Shown piece after piece: positions 1 through 9,567 of a stretch of DNA of 42,805 nucleotides. Where the stretch lies: NCBI GenBank assembly GCA_027485145.1, contig JAIXRO010000209.1, positions 1 to 42,805 of the forward strand. The letters run 5' to 3'. This stretch comes from Hyphomonadaceae bacterium (GTDB lineage: Bacteria; Pseudomonadota; Alphaproteobacteria; Caulobacterales; Hyphomonadaceae). The notes below the pieces were generated by a model, which was given only the letters and a program-made list of their open reading frames with translations, was not told the DNA's origin and did no database searches. Position numbers and translations under genes: made by a program. Positions within the stretch are counted from its first letter, which is position 1. Every line of letters begins with the position of its first letter.

Positions 1-494
1 AGGCCGAGAATCTGCTCGGCGGTGTCGAAGGCCAGGGCTTCAAGCACCTCATGGCGACGTTCGAGAGCGCCCGCATCCAGACCGCCGCCCGCGCCGTTGG
101 CGTCGCCCAGAACGCGTTCGAGATCGGCCTGCGCTATGCGCTCGACCGCAACCAGTTCGGCCAGCCGATCTTCAACTTCCCGCGCGTCTCCAACAAGCTC
201 GTCATGATGGCGGCCGAACTGATCGGCGTGCGCCAGCTGACCTACTTCTCGGCGCGCCAGAAGGATGACGGCAAGCGGTGCGACCTTGAAGCCGGGATGG
301 CGAAACTCCTCGCGGCCCGCGTCGCCTGGGCCGCGGCCGACAACTCCGTGCAGATCCACGGCGGCAACGGCTTTGCGCTCGAATATCCGATCAGCCGCGT
401 GCTGCAGGACGCCCGCATCCTCAACATCTTCGAAGGCGCGGGCGAAGTTCAGGCGATGGTCATCGCCCGCCGCCTGATCGAAGGCGGAAACTGA
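1..494 (+). CDS. acyl-CoA dehydrogenase, C-terminal part (5' end outside window)
   Basis: Oxidises an acyl-CoA to the 2-enoyl-CoA with FAD, passing electrons to ETF. Only the last 163 residues are visible; the frame is open to the window edge, so the gene starts upstream. The segment is the all-alpha C-terminal domain. It carries the RNQFGQP stretch, the [11 protein letters not shown]-contact motif and an FEGAGEVQ stretch, which corresponds to the YEGTSEIQ block of the family. The glutamate of that block is the catalytic base in MCAD-type enzymes. Substrate class cannot be told from this part. The nearby HMG-CoA lyase would suit a branched-chain (leucine) substrate, but that is only a guess from distance. 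Confidence 0.93.
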   Translation, partial: AENLLGGVEGQGFKHLMATFESARIQTAARAVGVAQNAFEIGLRYALDRNQFGQPIFNFPRVSNKLVMMAAELIGVRQLTYFSARQKDDGKRCDLEAGMAKLLAARVAWAAADNSVQIHGGNGFALEYPISRVLQDARILNIFEGAGEVQAMVIARRLIEGGN

Positions 495-507
495 TCGGGA
501 GCGCCGC

Positions 508-1026
508 GTGGCCAGCCGCGCGGCGCCCTGTTCGCTTCCGGCCTCCAGCCAGCTTCGAGCCAGCCTGGCGCGGATCGACTATACCGACTCCTATGGGGTG
601 CCTGCTACCCGTGACGGTATGAGCCTGATTGGCATCTACGCCGCCGCGCTCGACCACCTTCCGGGCGTCCTCAAGCAGTTGCTGGTCGTGCGCTCCACCC
701 TCGTGAAGCCCCTCGGTATCGGCGGCGTTTCCTACCGTGAGCTGACGGACCCGATCGACACCGGAAAAAGCTATGCTGCCGGCGACAAGCTCGGCCGGTG
801 GACGATCTATTCGATCGCGCCGGACGAGATCATCACGGGCGCCAATGACAAGCATCTGGATTTCCGGGTTTCGGTCCTGCGAGAAGCGGGCAGCCGTGTC
901 GTGCTGTGCACGGCGGTGATGACCCATAACCGGCTGGGCCGAGGCTACCTCTCGGCTATCCTGCCTTTCCACAAGTTCGGCGTTGCGCAGCTGCTTACGA
1001 ATGCGTCGGCGGCAGGCCGCATCTAG
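508..1026 (+). CDS. DUF2867 family protein
   Basis: 172 residues with a GTG start at 508, behind a weak GGGAG. The body from about residue 22 (DYTDSYGV) through GGVSYRELTDPIDTGK, DKLGRWTIYSIAPDEI and NDKHLDFRVSVL matches my recollection of the DUF2867 family. That family is uncharacterised and is sometimes fused to NAD-dependent epimerase domains. There is no signal peptide or membrane segment. It starts 13 bp after the acyl-CoA dehydrogenase stop, so co-transcription is likely. The first 20 residues are low-complexity and may not be translated. No function can be assigned. Confidence 0.75.
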   Translation: MASRAAPCSLPASSQLRASLARIDYTDSYGVPATRDGMSLIGIYAAALDHLPGVLKQLLVVRSTLVKPLGIGGVSYRELTDPIDTGKSYAAGDKLGRWTIYSIAPDEIITGANDKHLDFRVSVLREAGSRVVLCTAVMTHNRLGRGYLSAILPFHKFGVAQLLTNASAAGRI

Positions 1027-1046
1027 CGGCGCTGCGCTTTGCTCCG

Positions 1047-1928
1047 CTAGCGGATGATCCCGCCCAGCGGCGTCACATCCGCCGGTTCGTGCTGGATGAT
1101 GACCTTGGCGCCGGCTGCCGCGCCGCGCGCTTCGAATGCGGCCATGGACGCGGTGGTCTCGGCTTCGTTGACGTTGAAGCGGGGCACGCGGCCAAGCGCG
1201 CGGCTTTCGGTGCGGTGATACAGGTCGCCGGTCAGCAGGACTGTTCCTGATTCCGGCATCTTCAGCTGCAGCGAGGCATGCCCCGGCGTGTGGCCCGGCG
1301 TCTCGAAAATCACGACCGAGCCATCGCCGAACACGTCATGCTCGGCGCCGATGATCTGGCGCTCCATCGGCTGGAACAGGGCGTAGTTCGCGGCGAGCGT
1401 CGGGTCCGCGGGCGGCGAACCGTCCGGCGGGAACATCGCGTCATATTCCTTCTGGTTCACGAGCCAGGTCGCGCCCTGCACCTGGTCGATCTGGCCGACA
1501 TGATCGAAATGGCTGTGCGAGATCGACACGTAGGTAAGTTCGGAGGGTGCCACGCCCAGCGCGGCGAACTGGTCCGTGATCGATGTCTCGACCGACACCG
1601 TGAAGACTTGCTGCGTGAAGGGCGGCTGGCCGACGAGCTGAGAGGGCAGGCCGACATCCCAGAGCAGGCGGCCGCCCGGGTGATTGATCAGGTAGCAGGT
1701 ATTGGTGAACTCGTCGGCCTGGCCCGCATAGTCGCCAGCCGATGAAAACACGTCGAGGTCGGACACGGCGATCTTGCCGCAATCGAGCACGTTCACGGTC
1801 AGCGCGGGCGCGTCCGCCACTTCGGGGGTTTGCGTTTCGGCGGCCTCGACCGGTGCGGCACCTTCCGGGGCGCAGGCGGCGAGCAGGGCGGCGCTGGCAG
1901 CGGCCGTGAGGAGGTGGGCGAGACGCAT
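1047..1928 (-). CDS. N-acyl homoserine lactonase-like metallo-beta-lactamase-fold lipoprotein
   Basis: 293 residues. The N-terminus is a lipoprotein signal with lipobox LAAC (Cys19), so the enzyme should be anchored in the envelope. The metallo-beta-lactamase fold ligands are complete: HSHFDH (His138, His140, Asp142, His143), His213 in PGHTPGH, Asp235 in TGDLYH and His280. The order and the DVGLP and TGDLYHR stretches resemble AHL lactonases (AttM/AiiA type) more than beta-lactamases or glyoxalases. The expected reaction is ring opening of a lactone, possibly a quorum-sensing signal. It sits 33 bp after hisI on the same strand. A LuxR-family gene lies at 41616-42356, but no LuxI-type synthase is in the window. 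Alternative: a lactonase for other lactones. Confidence 0.82.
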   Translation of the reverse strand: MRLAHLLTAAASAALLAACAPEGAAPVEAAETQTPEVADAPALTVNVLDCGKIAVSDLDVFSSAGDYAGQADEFTNTCYLINHPGGRLLWDVGLPSQLVGQPPFTQQVFTVSVETSITDQFAALGVAPSELTYVSISHSHFDHVGQIDQVQGATWLVNQKEYDAMFPPDGSPPADPTLAANYALFQPMERQIIGAEHDVFGDGSVVIFETPGHTPGHASLQLKMPESGTVLLTGDLYHRTESRALGRVPRFNVNEAETTASMAAFEARGAAAGAKVIIQHEPADVTPLGGIIR

Positions 1929-1961
1929 GCGGATGTCCTTCCGTTGGGATGTTCTTCGAGG

Positions 1962-2399
1962 CTAGTCCGGTTTGTCCGGTTCGGCCAGCGCAAGGCCGCC
2001 CGGATCCGCGATGCGGTAGAAGCAGCTGTCGCGGCCGGTATGGCAGGCGCCGCCGGTCTGGCGCACTTTCAGGAGCACCGCGTCCTGGTCGCAATCGACC
2101 CGGACTTCGACGACCGCCTGCGTATGGCCTGAGGTCTCGCCCTTCACCCAGAGCGCCGCGCGCGACCGCGACCAGTAGGTCGCGCGGCCCGTCTCCAGCG
2201 TGAGCCGAAGCGCCTCGGCATTCATCCAGGCCAGCATCAGCACCTCGCCAGTTTCCGCATCCTGCGCTATGGCGGCGACGAGGCCGTCCGCATCGAACTT
2301 CGGGCGCAGCTCGTGCGTTTCGTCCTGCGCCGTGCCGACGAGGGGAGGGGGAAAGCCAGTCATGCCGCCATATGGCCGGGGCGGCGGGGGCTTGTCCAT
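1962..2399 (-). CDS. hisI: phosphoribosyl-AMP cyclohydrolase
   Basis: Third step of histidine biosynthesis: opens the adenine ring of phosphoribosyl-AMP to give ProFAR. 145 residues. Seen: [26 protein letters not shown], the core [18 protein letters not shown], the [14 protein letters not shown] metal region and [13 protein letters not shown], whose cysteines bind zinc in this family. The start at 2399 is chosen because AAGGTGAAGG lies just upstream; ATG at 2363 is an alternative without a good ribosome site. It is a stand-alone HisI without the HisE pyrophosphatase, as usual in alphaproteobacteria. The reading frame stays open far upstream, but that part runs antisense to HMG-CoA lyase and is not coding. 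Confidence 0.95.
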   Translation of the reverse strand: MDKPPPPRPYGGMTGFPPPLVGTAQDETHELRPKFDADGLVAAIAQDAETGEVLMLAWMNAEALRLTLETGRATYWSRSRAALWVKGETSGHTQAVVEVRVDCDQDAVLLKVRQTGGACHTGRDSCFYRIADPGGLALAEPDKPD

Positions 2400-2444
2400 G
2401 CCTTCACCTTGCATCGCGTGCCGCGCGGAGGCACATGAGCAGGC

Positions 2445-3362
2445 ATGACACAGCGCATCCATATCGTGGAAGTCGGCCCGCGCGACGGGCTGCAAAATGA
2501 CCCGGCGACGCTGAGCGTCGAGCAGAAGCTCGAGTTCATCGCGCGCCTCGAGGCGGCGGGGGTTGTGCGGATGGAGTCGGGCAGTTTTGTCTCGCCGAAG
2601 GCGGTGCCGAAAATGGCGGATTCGGCGGCGGTGTTTGCCGGCCTCAAGCGCGGCGGGCGGGCGAAGCACATCGCGCTGGCGCTCAACGAGACGGGCGTGC
2701 GCCGCGCAATCGAGGCGAAGGCGGACGAGATCAATTTCGTGCTGGTGGCGGGCGAGGGCTTCGGGCGGCGCAACCAGGGCATGAGCCCGCAGGAGAGCGC
2801 CGACATGCTGGCGAAATGCGCGCCGCTGGTGCACGAGGCGGGTCTGCCGCTGTCGGCGACGATCTCGGTGGCGTTCGGCGATCCGTATGACGGGGACGTG
2901 GATATCGGCGTTGTCGGCAATCTCGCCGCGCAGGCGCAGCGAGCGGGAATCGCTGAGCTCGGCCTTGGCGACACGATCGGCGCAGCGACGCCCTGGCATG
3001 TGCGCCGGATGATCGACCGTGTACGGATCGAGGCGCCGGATGTGACGCTGCGGCTGCATTTCCACGACACGCGCGGGGCGGGCCTCGCCAATGTGTTTGC
3101 GGCAGTCGAAGCCGGTGTCGACGTGATCGATGCGAGCTGCGGCGGGATTGGCGGCTGCCCGTTTGCGCCGGGAGCGACGGGGAATGTGGCGACGGAGGAC
3201 GTGGTCTGGATGCTGGAGCGGGCGGGCTTCGAGACGGGCATTGACCTTGGATGGATGATCGAGACGGCGCGCTGGCTTGAGGGCGCGCTGGGGCATGGCG
3301 TCTCGTCCGCGCTGAGCCGGGCGGGGGCGTTTCCGCGCCTCGCCGAGCCCTCCAATGGCTGA
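2445..3362 (+). CDS. mvaB: hydroxymethylglutaryl-CoA lyase
   Basis: Cleaves HMG-CoA to acetoacetate and acetyl-CoA, the last step of leucine breakdown. 305 residues in a TIM barrel of the HMGL/DRE family. Seen: [10 protein letters not shown] (residues 9-18) with the active-site Arg-Asp, metal-binding LHFHD (His205, His207), and the signature [18 protein letters not shown] holding the catalytic Cys238. Length is normal for the family. ATG at 2445 lies 45 bp from the divergent hisI start. It overlaps the next gene by 8 bp. The usual partners (MCC carboxylase, AUH hydratase) are not in the window, although an acyl-CoA dehydrogenase ends 1.9 kb upstream. Confidence 0.95.
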   Translation: MTQRIHIVEVGPRDGLQNDPATLSVEQKLEFIARLEAAGVVRMESGSFVSPKAVPKMADSAAVFAGLKRGGRAKHIALALNETGVRRAIEAKADEINFVLVAGEGFGRRNQGMSPQESADMLAKCAPLVHEAGLPLSATISVAFGDPYDGDVDIGVVGNLAAQAQRAGIAELGLGDTIGAATPWHVRRMIDRVRIEAPDVTLRLHFHDTRGAGLANVFAAVEAGVDVIDASCGGIGGCPFAPGATGNVATEDVVWMLERAGFETGIDLGWMIETARWLEGALGHGVSSALSRAGAFPRLAEPSNG

Positions 3363-3705
3363 GACGTTTGACTGCGTGACGTGCGGCGCGTGCTGTTTCA
3401 GCCGCAATCCGCGCTATCTCGTGCTGCTGCCCGAGGATGCCGGGCGGCGCCTGCCGCCTTCGAGCCTCTTCGCACATGAGGGGCGCACCTATGTCGACTA
3501 TAGCTGCGGGCACTGCGTGCATCTGCAGCTGGGCGGCGGGAAGGCTGTCTGCGCGGTGTACGAGGAGCGGCCCGAGGCGTGCCGGGCGTTCCGGGCGGGG
3601 AGCTTCGAGTGCGGCAAGGCGCGGCGGGCGAACGGCATTCTGGGCGCGAATGTGCGCGGGCAGCCGGACGTGCCGGACCGGCAGGGCCGTCCGGGTACGG
3701 AGTAG
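3355..3705 (+). CDS. YkgJ-family cysteine-cluster protein
   Basis: 116 residues. The N-terminus has the CxxCxxCC signature (Cys7, Cys10, Cys13, Cys14) of the zinc/iron-chelating family PF03692. More cysteines follow at 51, 54, 66, 76 and 86, including CGHC and RPEACRAF. This set suggests a bound metal ion, but the biological role of the family is not established. It overlaps the end of HMG-CoA lyase by 8 bp, so the two are probably translated from one mRNA, although the functional link is unclear. The C-terminal ~30 residues are poorly conserved-looking and basic. Confidence 0.87.
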   Translation: MAETFDCVTCGACCFSRNPRYLVLLPEDAGRRLPPSSLFAHEGRTYVDYSCGHCVHLQLGGGKAVCAVYEERPEACRAFRAGSFECGKARRANGILGANVRGQPDVPDRQGRPGTE

Positions 3706-3715
3706 ACAGATGGCC

Positions 3716-3860
3716 GCAGCCAACGGACTTTCAGTCCATTGGCCTTCTCGGGGAAATCGCAGTGCGATTTCTGATCCCTCGAAGGGAGCCAGCGCGGCGG
3801 ACGCGCCAGGCGTCCGAAGAAGAATGTGTTTGGCAGTGGACGCCACTCGTCCGCCGCGCC
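3716..3860 (+). repeat. cluster of nested palindromes
   Basis: Four inverted repeats lie within 145 bp. CCAACGGACT/AGTCCATTGG flanks a 3-nt loop near 3719-3741 with one mismatch. GAAATCGC/GCGATTTC is perfect (about 3755-3773). CGGACGC/GCGTCCG is perfect (about 3798-3816). An outer GCGCGGCGGAC (3792-3802) pairs perfectly with GTCCGCCGCGC (3849-3859). No coding sense was found on either strand. It could be a structured RNA, a complex terminator for the mvaB-ykgJ transcript, or a dispersed repeat family. The rest of the gap to 4428 holds a probable 6S RNA and two long palindromes; 3861-4007 shows nothing I recognise. Confidence 0.6.
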
Positions 3861-4007
3861 GCCCCGGAGTTTCGGGCAATTCTCGGGATGACTTCGGCGC
3901 TGCCAGGCCTTGACGGCTTAACCCGTTCGGGGACCTTGCCCCCTTGCGGAGGCCGGGTGGTCAGACGGGATTCTCCACCGGCTTTTGGACCGGCTTGCCT
4001 GGATCAA

Positions 4008-4146
4008 CGTCCCTAGGGCGCCGCCGGGCCGTAACCCCCGCGCAGCCCCCAATCCTCCGGGGCGTCCCTCCTGAAACCGAACGGTACCGGCCCGGCTCCT
4101 TCAGGAAGGATGCGGGGAGACTACACCCGCTGCAGACCCTGCCGGA
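4008..4146 (-). ncRNA. ssrS: probable 6S RNA
   Basis: The minus strand reads GGGTTACGGCCCGGCGGCG (4038-4020), very close to the 3' conserved part of E. coli 6S (GGGTTACAGCCTGCGGCGGC). The opposite strand of the predicted bubble holds CAGCGGG, like AAGCGGG in E. coli. The fold agrees. The interrupted closing stem is AGGGT-TGC-CGGG with CCCG-GCG-GCCCT. The central bubble has a small GCCCC/GGGGC hairpin on its 3' side. The terminal arm has a perfect 11-bp helix, TCCTTCCTGAA with TTTCAGGAGGGA (including G-U). 6S RNA mimics an open promoter and binds the housekeeping RNA polymerase. Ends are estimated to within about 10 nt. It is called from memory of the consensus, without a covariance search. 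Confidence 0.62.
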
Positions 4147-4188
4147 TTGGCGCGCCGTGTTTTTTTGTCTTCCCGCTTCGCCGCTTTT

Positions 4189-4268
4189 GTCATCCCGGCG
4201 GAAGCCGGGACCCAGCAGAGACTTGGCACGGTTTGATTTTTCTGGGTCCCGGCTTTCGCCGGGATGAC
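4189..4268. repeat. long palindromic repeat, GTCATCCCGG type
   Basis: The left arm 4189-4215 begins GTCATCCCGGCGGAAGCCGG and the right arm 4242-4268 ends CGCCGGGATGAC. The arms are 27 bp with one or two mismatches around a 26-bp loop. This wording is familiar to me as a dispersed intergenic palindrome in many alphaproteobacterial genomes. It has no coding sense; open frames through it spell the usual SRDP/FRRDD strings that mark such repeats. It sits between the 6S RNA and the next palindrome. Confidence 0.85.
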
Positions 4269-4353
4269 AGGAAAAAAGATTCGGGATGGGGGGGTGGCGG
4301 AGCAGATTCTGAGGCATAAGGCGAAAGTTGTGCAACAAAAGCAGGGCGGTCGG

Positions 4354-4443
4354 CGTAGGGTGGGTTGAGTGAAGCGATACCCACCACGTGGCGCATGAGA
4401 TGAGCGCGGACGGTGGGTATCGCTTCGCTCAACCCACCCTACG
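4354..4443. repeat. long palindromic repeat, CGTAGGGTGGG type
   Basis: The left arm 4354-4385 starts CGTAGGGTGGGTTGAG and the right arm 4412-4443 ends CTCAACCCACCCTACG. The arms are 32 bp and nearly identical, with a 26-bp loop. It is a dispersed-repeat type seen in many proteobacteria. The right arm runs into the 3' end of the GIY-YIG gene and supplies its last four codons and stop. The repeat therefore probably arrived after the gene and altered its end. In RNA it would form a strong hairpin at the end of that gene's transcript. Confidence 0.85.
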
Positions 4444-5010
4444 ATTTCTGCGCAACTCTGACCGGCGGTCGCTCAGTGAGATGCGAAATGGTGACGCGGC
4501 CATCCCCGACAAGTTCAGCGGCGGGTCCAGTTCAGCAAGAGCATGTTTCTCGACGTCACCAAGTGCTTGCCTGTTGGTGAAGGGGACAACAGTAAGATGC
4601 AGATGCGATCTCATCCAATGAGACACAAGCTCTTCACCCTTCAGGCCGACCTTCCGATCTGCAGTGTGAAACGGACGAATGTCGTCAATAAGAACAGCAG
4701 CAAGTGTCAGTCTGAAAGTCGAGTTCCGAATCTTCCCACCAATGTGGTTGGACTTGAGGCGTGAGCGGAGTGTCGCCTGAGACTGTTTGCTTGATGTCGT
4801 CGCGCCAGCCTGCCCCGCGTATATGATCCCAACCCCGATGGGCAAGCCCATTCGCAATGAGAGGTCAGACGATCCACTGCTGTCAATCCACCACGCATAC
4901 AAGCCGGGGCAGTCCAACCCTTCTAGGTTTCCCGGCCATGAAGCCAAAGCACACGCTCGAGAGCGATCTCTCAGACCTCTGAGTATCTCTATCTGTTTTA
5001 GTTCATCCAT
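4429..5010 (-). CDS. GIY-YIG nuclease-like protein
   Basis: 193 residues from ATG at 5010; a GTG at 5058 would add 16 residues. Seen: GLYAW (residues 37-41) and IYAGQAG (63-69), the two strands that name the GIY-YIG fold; an arginine-rich LRSRLKSNH (81-89); Glu154 in DVEKHAL, placed like the metal-binding glutamate; and Asn166 in DPPLNLSG. The set suggests a small stand-alone endonuclease of the uncharacterised branch of the family, not UvrC or a homing enzyme. Base composition is clearly lower in GC than the neighbours and codon use differs, which points to transfer. The last residues and stop come from a palindromic repeat. No partner methylase or toxin-antitoxin mate is adjacent. Confidence 0.7.
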   Translation of the reverse strand: MDELKQIEILRGLRDRSRACALASWPGNLEGLDCPGLYAWWIDSSGSSDLSLRMGLPIGVGIIYAGQAGATTSSKQSQATLRSRLKSNHIGGKIRNSTFRLTLAAVLIDDIRPFHTADRKVGLKGEELVSHWMRSHLHLTVVPFTNRQALGDVEKHALAELDPPLNLSGMAASPFRISLSDRRSELRRNRRVG

Positions 5011-5054
5011 TTTCGTATCAATGATCGCGTTCGAAGCTCGTGTTCTCGCGCCAT
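4998..5054 (-). other. possible leader ORF (18 codons) overlapping the GIY-YIG start
   Basis: ATG at 5054 follows GAAAGGTGT, a fair ribosome site. The frame runs 18 codons to TAA at 4998, ending 12 nt inside the GIY-YIG gene, whose own ATG at 5010 has no visible ribosome site. This layout would allow translational coupling. The peptide is basic and resembles nothing known to me. It may simply be chance, or the real start of the downstream gene may be GTG 5058. Confidence 0.25.
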
Positions 5055-5070
5055 ACACCTTTCAAGAAAA

Positions 5071-5229
5071 TCAATCTATAGCCTCGCGTTTCCGTCCGTC
5101 GGCGGACAGATAGAGTTCGCCGCCCTTTTCCATGAGCTCGGCGCTCTTGGCTTTCATGCCGTCTTCGGCTTCGCGGGATTGGCATTCGAAGTCCGCGTTC
5201 GTTTTCGGAGAGGCCGGCGGCGTAGTCGC
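5071..5229 (-). pseudogene. decayed copy of the thiC 3' end
   Basis: About 159 bp match the last ~160 bp of thiC (6229-6389) in the same orientation, with roughly 85% identity by eye. The shared protein text runs from DYAAGxxENER through [20 protein letters not shown] to REAID and the stop. The copy has lost two nucleotides after the ENER codons, so its 5' part is in another frame. It has no start and no catalytic residues. With genuine thiC it forms a direct repeat around the metalloprotease gene at 5274-6212. That arrangement fits insertion or recombination at the thiC 3' end. Confidence 0.85.
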
Positions 5230-5273
5230 CCGCTTTGAAGAGTCCGGTCGCGCTGCCGGGGTTGGCGCAACTC

Positions 5274-6212
5274 TCAGCCCGGCGGGTCGAGGTTGATGCC
5301 CGGGTGCCAGCCGCTGGATTTCAGGAAGGCCTGTGCATCCTCTACGGCGAGCATCTCGCGGATGGCGGCGCTTTTGTCCGGGCTGTTCTGGTAATAGGCC
5401 TTGGCGATCCGGTATCCCGTCCAGTAGCCGAGATCGGCGGGTGAGGCCTCGCCGGTATTGTAGAGCCAGGCGGACAGGTCGGTCTCGTTTGCCGCTGCAG
5501 CGAAGGCCGTTTCGATTTCCAGCTCGCGCCCTTTGGTTGCTTCGGCGAGGTGGCCGTAGGATACGCTTCCCGCCATTTGCTCGGTGACGAATTCGGCGAT
5601 GCCCTCCATCAGGGACGCCTCGAGCACGGTGGGCGCCTCGCCATTGCCGAGCGCGGGGTGTTGCTGGACGTGAACGTACTCGTGCGTGATAACGTAGACG
5701 AAGCGGTCCTCTATATCCGGGTTCAGGAAACTGGCCGCACACAGCGCCTCCAGTCCGATCTGCACGCCCGTGGCCGGATCGCCGACACCGACCGGACGGC
5801 CGCGGCCGACGGCGATCGTCACCGGCGGAAAGCGGGCTTCCGGAACCTCCGCGGCCAAGGCGCCGAGCGCGGCCTGGAGCCGCGACTTCACCTTCGGCAG
5901 CGCCGCCGCGCAGCCGCGTGCGGACTGGTAGATTTCGGGCGACGCGGCGACCGCATCGGCGATGCGCTTGCCGGTCGTGGCTCTCAGCCGGGCGAAGGTG
6001 CGCAGGCCGTCAGAGCCGGCCTGAAGGTAGTCTGCGTCGAGGCTGGCCTCCGATGGACGCCCGCCAGCCGCATCATAGATGCGGTAGAAGAGGTCGACAT
6101 CGCTGATCTCGATCACAGGCTCGGCGGCGGGCGCCTTGCGTGCTGGCGACACGCAGGCCGTGACGGCCAGGCCCGCCACCAGAAGCAGTGTGAGGCACAG
6201 TCTCGCGTTCAT
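5274..6212 (-). CDS. predicted zinc metalloprotease lipoprotein (DUF2268-like)
   Basis: 312 residues. Signal peptide with lipobox VTAC (Cys20) predicts a membrane-anchored protein of the envelope. HEYVH at residues 177-181 is an HExxH zinc motif, preceded by a hydrophobic YVIT. Glu203 in MEGIAEF, 26 residues after the first His, is placed as a gluzincin third ligand. This arrangement is like DUF2268 predicted Zn-dependent proteases. The substrate is unknown. The stop lies 44 bp from the decayed thiC fragment and the start is 16 bp from the thiC stop, on the same strand. It therefore lies between two copies of the thiC tail and may be read from the riboswitch-controlled thiC transcript. Confidence 0.75.
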   Translation of the reverse strand: MNARLCLTLLLVAGLAVTACVSPARKAPAAEPVIEISDVDLFYRIYDAAGGRPSEASLDADYLQAGSDGLRTFARLRATTGKRIADAVAASPEIYQSARGCAAALPKVKSRLQAALGALAAEVPEARFPPVTIAVGRGRPVGVGDPATGVQIGLEALCAASFLNPDIEDRFVYVITHEYVHVQQHPALGNGEAPTVLEASLMEGIAEFVTEQMAGSVSYGHLAEATKGRELEIETAFAAAANETDLSAWLYNTGEASPADLGYWTGYRIAKAYYQNSPDKSAAIREMLAVEDAQAFLKSSGWHPGINLDPPG

Positions 6213-6228
6213 CGATTGGGCCTACCCT

Positions 6229-8604
<2,376 letters not shown>

Positions 8605-9486
8605 TCAGCGTTGGCGTTCGAAAAAGGTGAGGAGGGCCGCTTCGATGTCGTAGCCGGGCGGGCGGGAGGGCCAGTCGTGGCCGCCCGAGGGGCCGGTGAC
8701 GGCGACGAGGCTGGAGCTGCCGGGGCAGGTGCGTTCGGTCAGCGTCACGCCGCCATCGAAGGACGAAGCTGTGGGCGCGCTGCAATCCTTGAGGGCGGCC
8801 AGCTTTTCCTCGGCCTTGAGGAAGCCGACGTGCGGCGCCGTGCGCCAGCGTTCGGCCTTGTCTTCGGGATTGCCGTCATAGCTGAGCACCGCGTCATCGA
8901 CGGCGTGGTACATGAAGATCGAGGTGCGGTCCGGCAGGTCCGGCTGGTCGGCAAAGATGGCGCCGCTGATCGGGGCGATGGCGCGGGGCGTGGTTTTCAT
9001 CGCGCCGGCGAGACGGTAGCTGAGCATGGCGCCGTTGGAGTGGCCCATCAGGAAGATCCGTGCACGGTCAATGTCGAGGCGCTGGTCCAGTTCCTCGATC
9101 ACGGCGTCGGCATAGGCGGCCTCGTTGATCTTCGCGCGGGCGGCGTAGGCGCAGCAATGGACCGCGTTCCAGGTACGCAGTTTCTCGGTTTTGCGGCGGG
9201 TGGAGCCGTTCATGTAGACGACGATGTAGCCCGCGCCGGACAGCGTGCGGGTGAGCTGGGCGGACTTGCTGGTCATCCACTCCGCGCTGCCGCCGCCGCC
9301 ATGGAAGACGAGAACGACCGGGCGGGGGCCGGTGGCGGCAGGCGCGGGCGCGTAGAGGATCGCCTCACGCGTCGTCTTGCCGGCGCTCACCGTCAGGATT
9401 TCCGGCTCGGGCAAGGGCGGGTTGCCGGCGCGCGCGGGCGCCGCCATGAGAAAACAGACGAAAGCGGCGGCGATCAGGCGGCGCAT
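8605..9486 (-). CDS. secreted LpqC/PHB-depolymerase-like esterase
   Basis: 293 residues with a cleavable signal peptide (about residues 1-20, APARA). Alpha/beta-hydrolase elements: the oxyanion FHGGGG (61-66), nucleophile elbow GHSNGA with Ser150, Asp197/198 in HAVDDA and His270 in GGHDWP. The paired cysteines in NAVHCCAYAA are typical of the LpqC / feruloyl esterase / polyhydroxybutyrate depolymerase group. Expected to hydrolyse esters outside the cytoplasm; the true substrate is unknown. It follows the ArsC-family gene by about 80 bp on the same strand and converges on the small membrane protein gene with no gap. Confidence 0.85.
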   Translation of the reverse strand: MRRLIAAAFVCFLMAAPARAGNPPLPEPEILTVSAGKTTREAILYAPAPAATGPRPVVLVFHGGGGSAEWMTSKSAQLTRTLSGAGYIVVYMNGSTRRKTEKLRTWNAVHCCAYAARAKINEAAYADAVIEELDQRLDIDRARIFLMGHSNGAMLSYRLAGAMKTTPRAIAPISGAIFADQPDLPDRTSIFMYHAVDDAVLSYDGNPEDKAERWRTAPHVGFLKAEEKLAALKDCSAPTASSFDGGVTLTERTCPGSSSLVAVTGPSGGHDWPSRPPGYDIEAALLTFFERQR

Positions 9487-9567
9487 GGAGGCTCCCCGGC
9501 AAGGTGTCTGCCGGGTTGAACGTGCGACGATCCGGAATCCGTTGTCCAGCCCGCGAAATGTCCCGCG

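Noticed and set aside
4159-4168. T-run as a plus-strand terminator
   Set aside because: The only stem before it is the short GGCGCGCC palindrome, with no supported plus-strand transcript; it lies at the upstream side of the minus-strand 6S candidate.
3900-4170. tmRNA, RNase P RNA or SRP RNA in the structured gap
   Set aside because: No tag-peptide frame or tRNA-like TPsiC loop, no RNase P P4 blocks and no SRP tetraloop motif; 6S fits much better.
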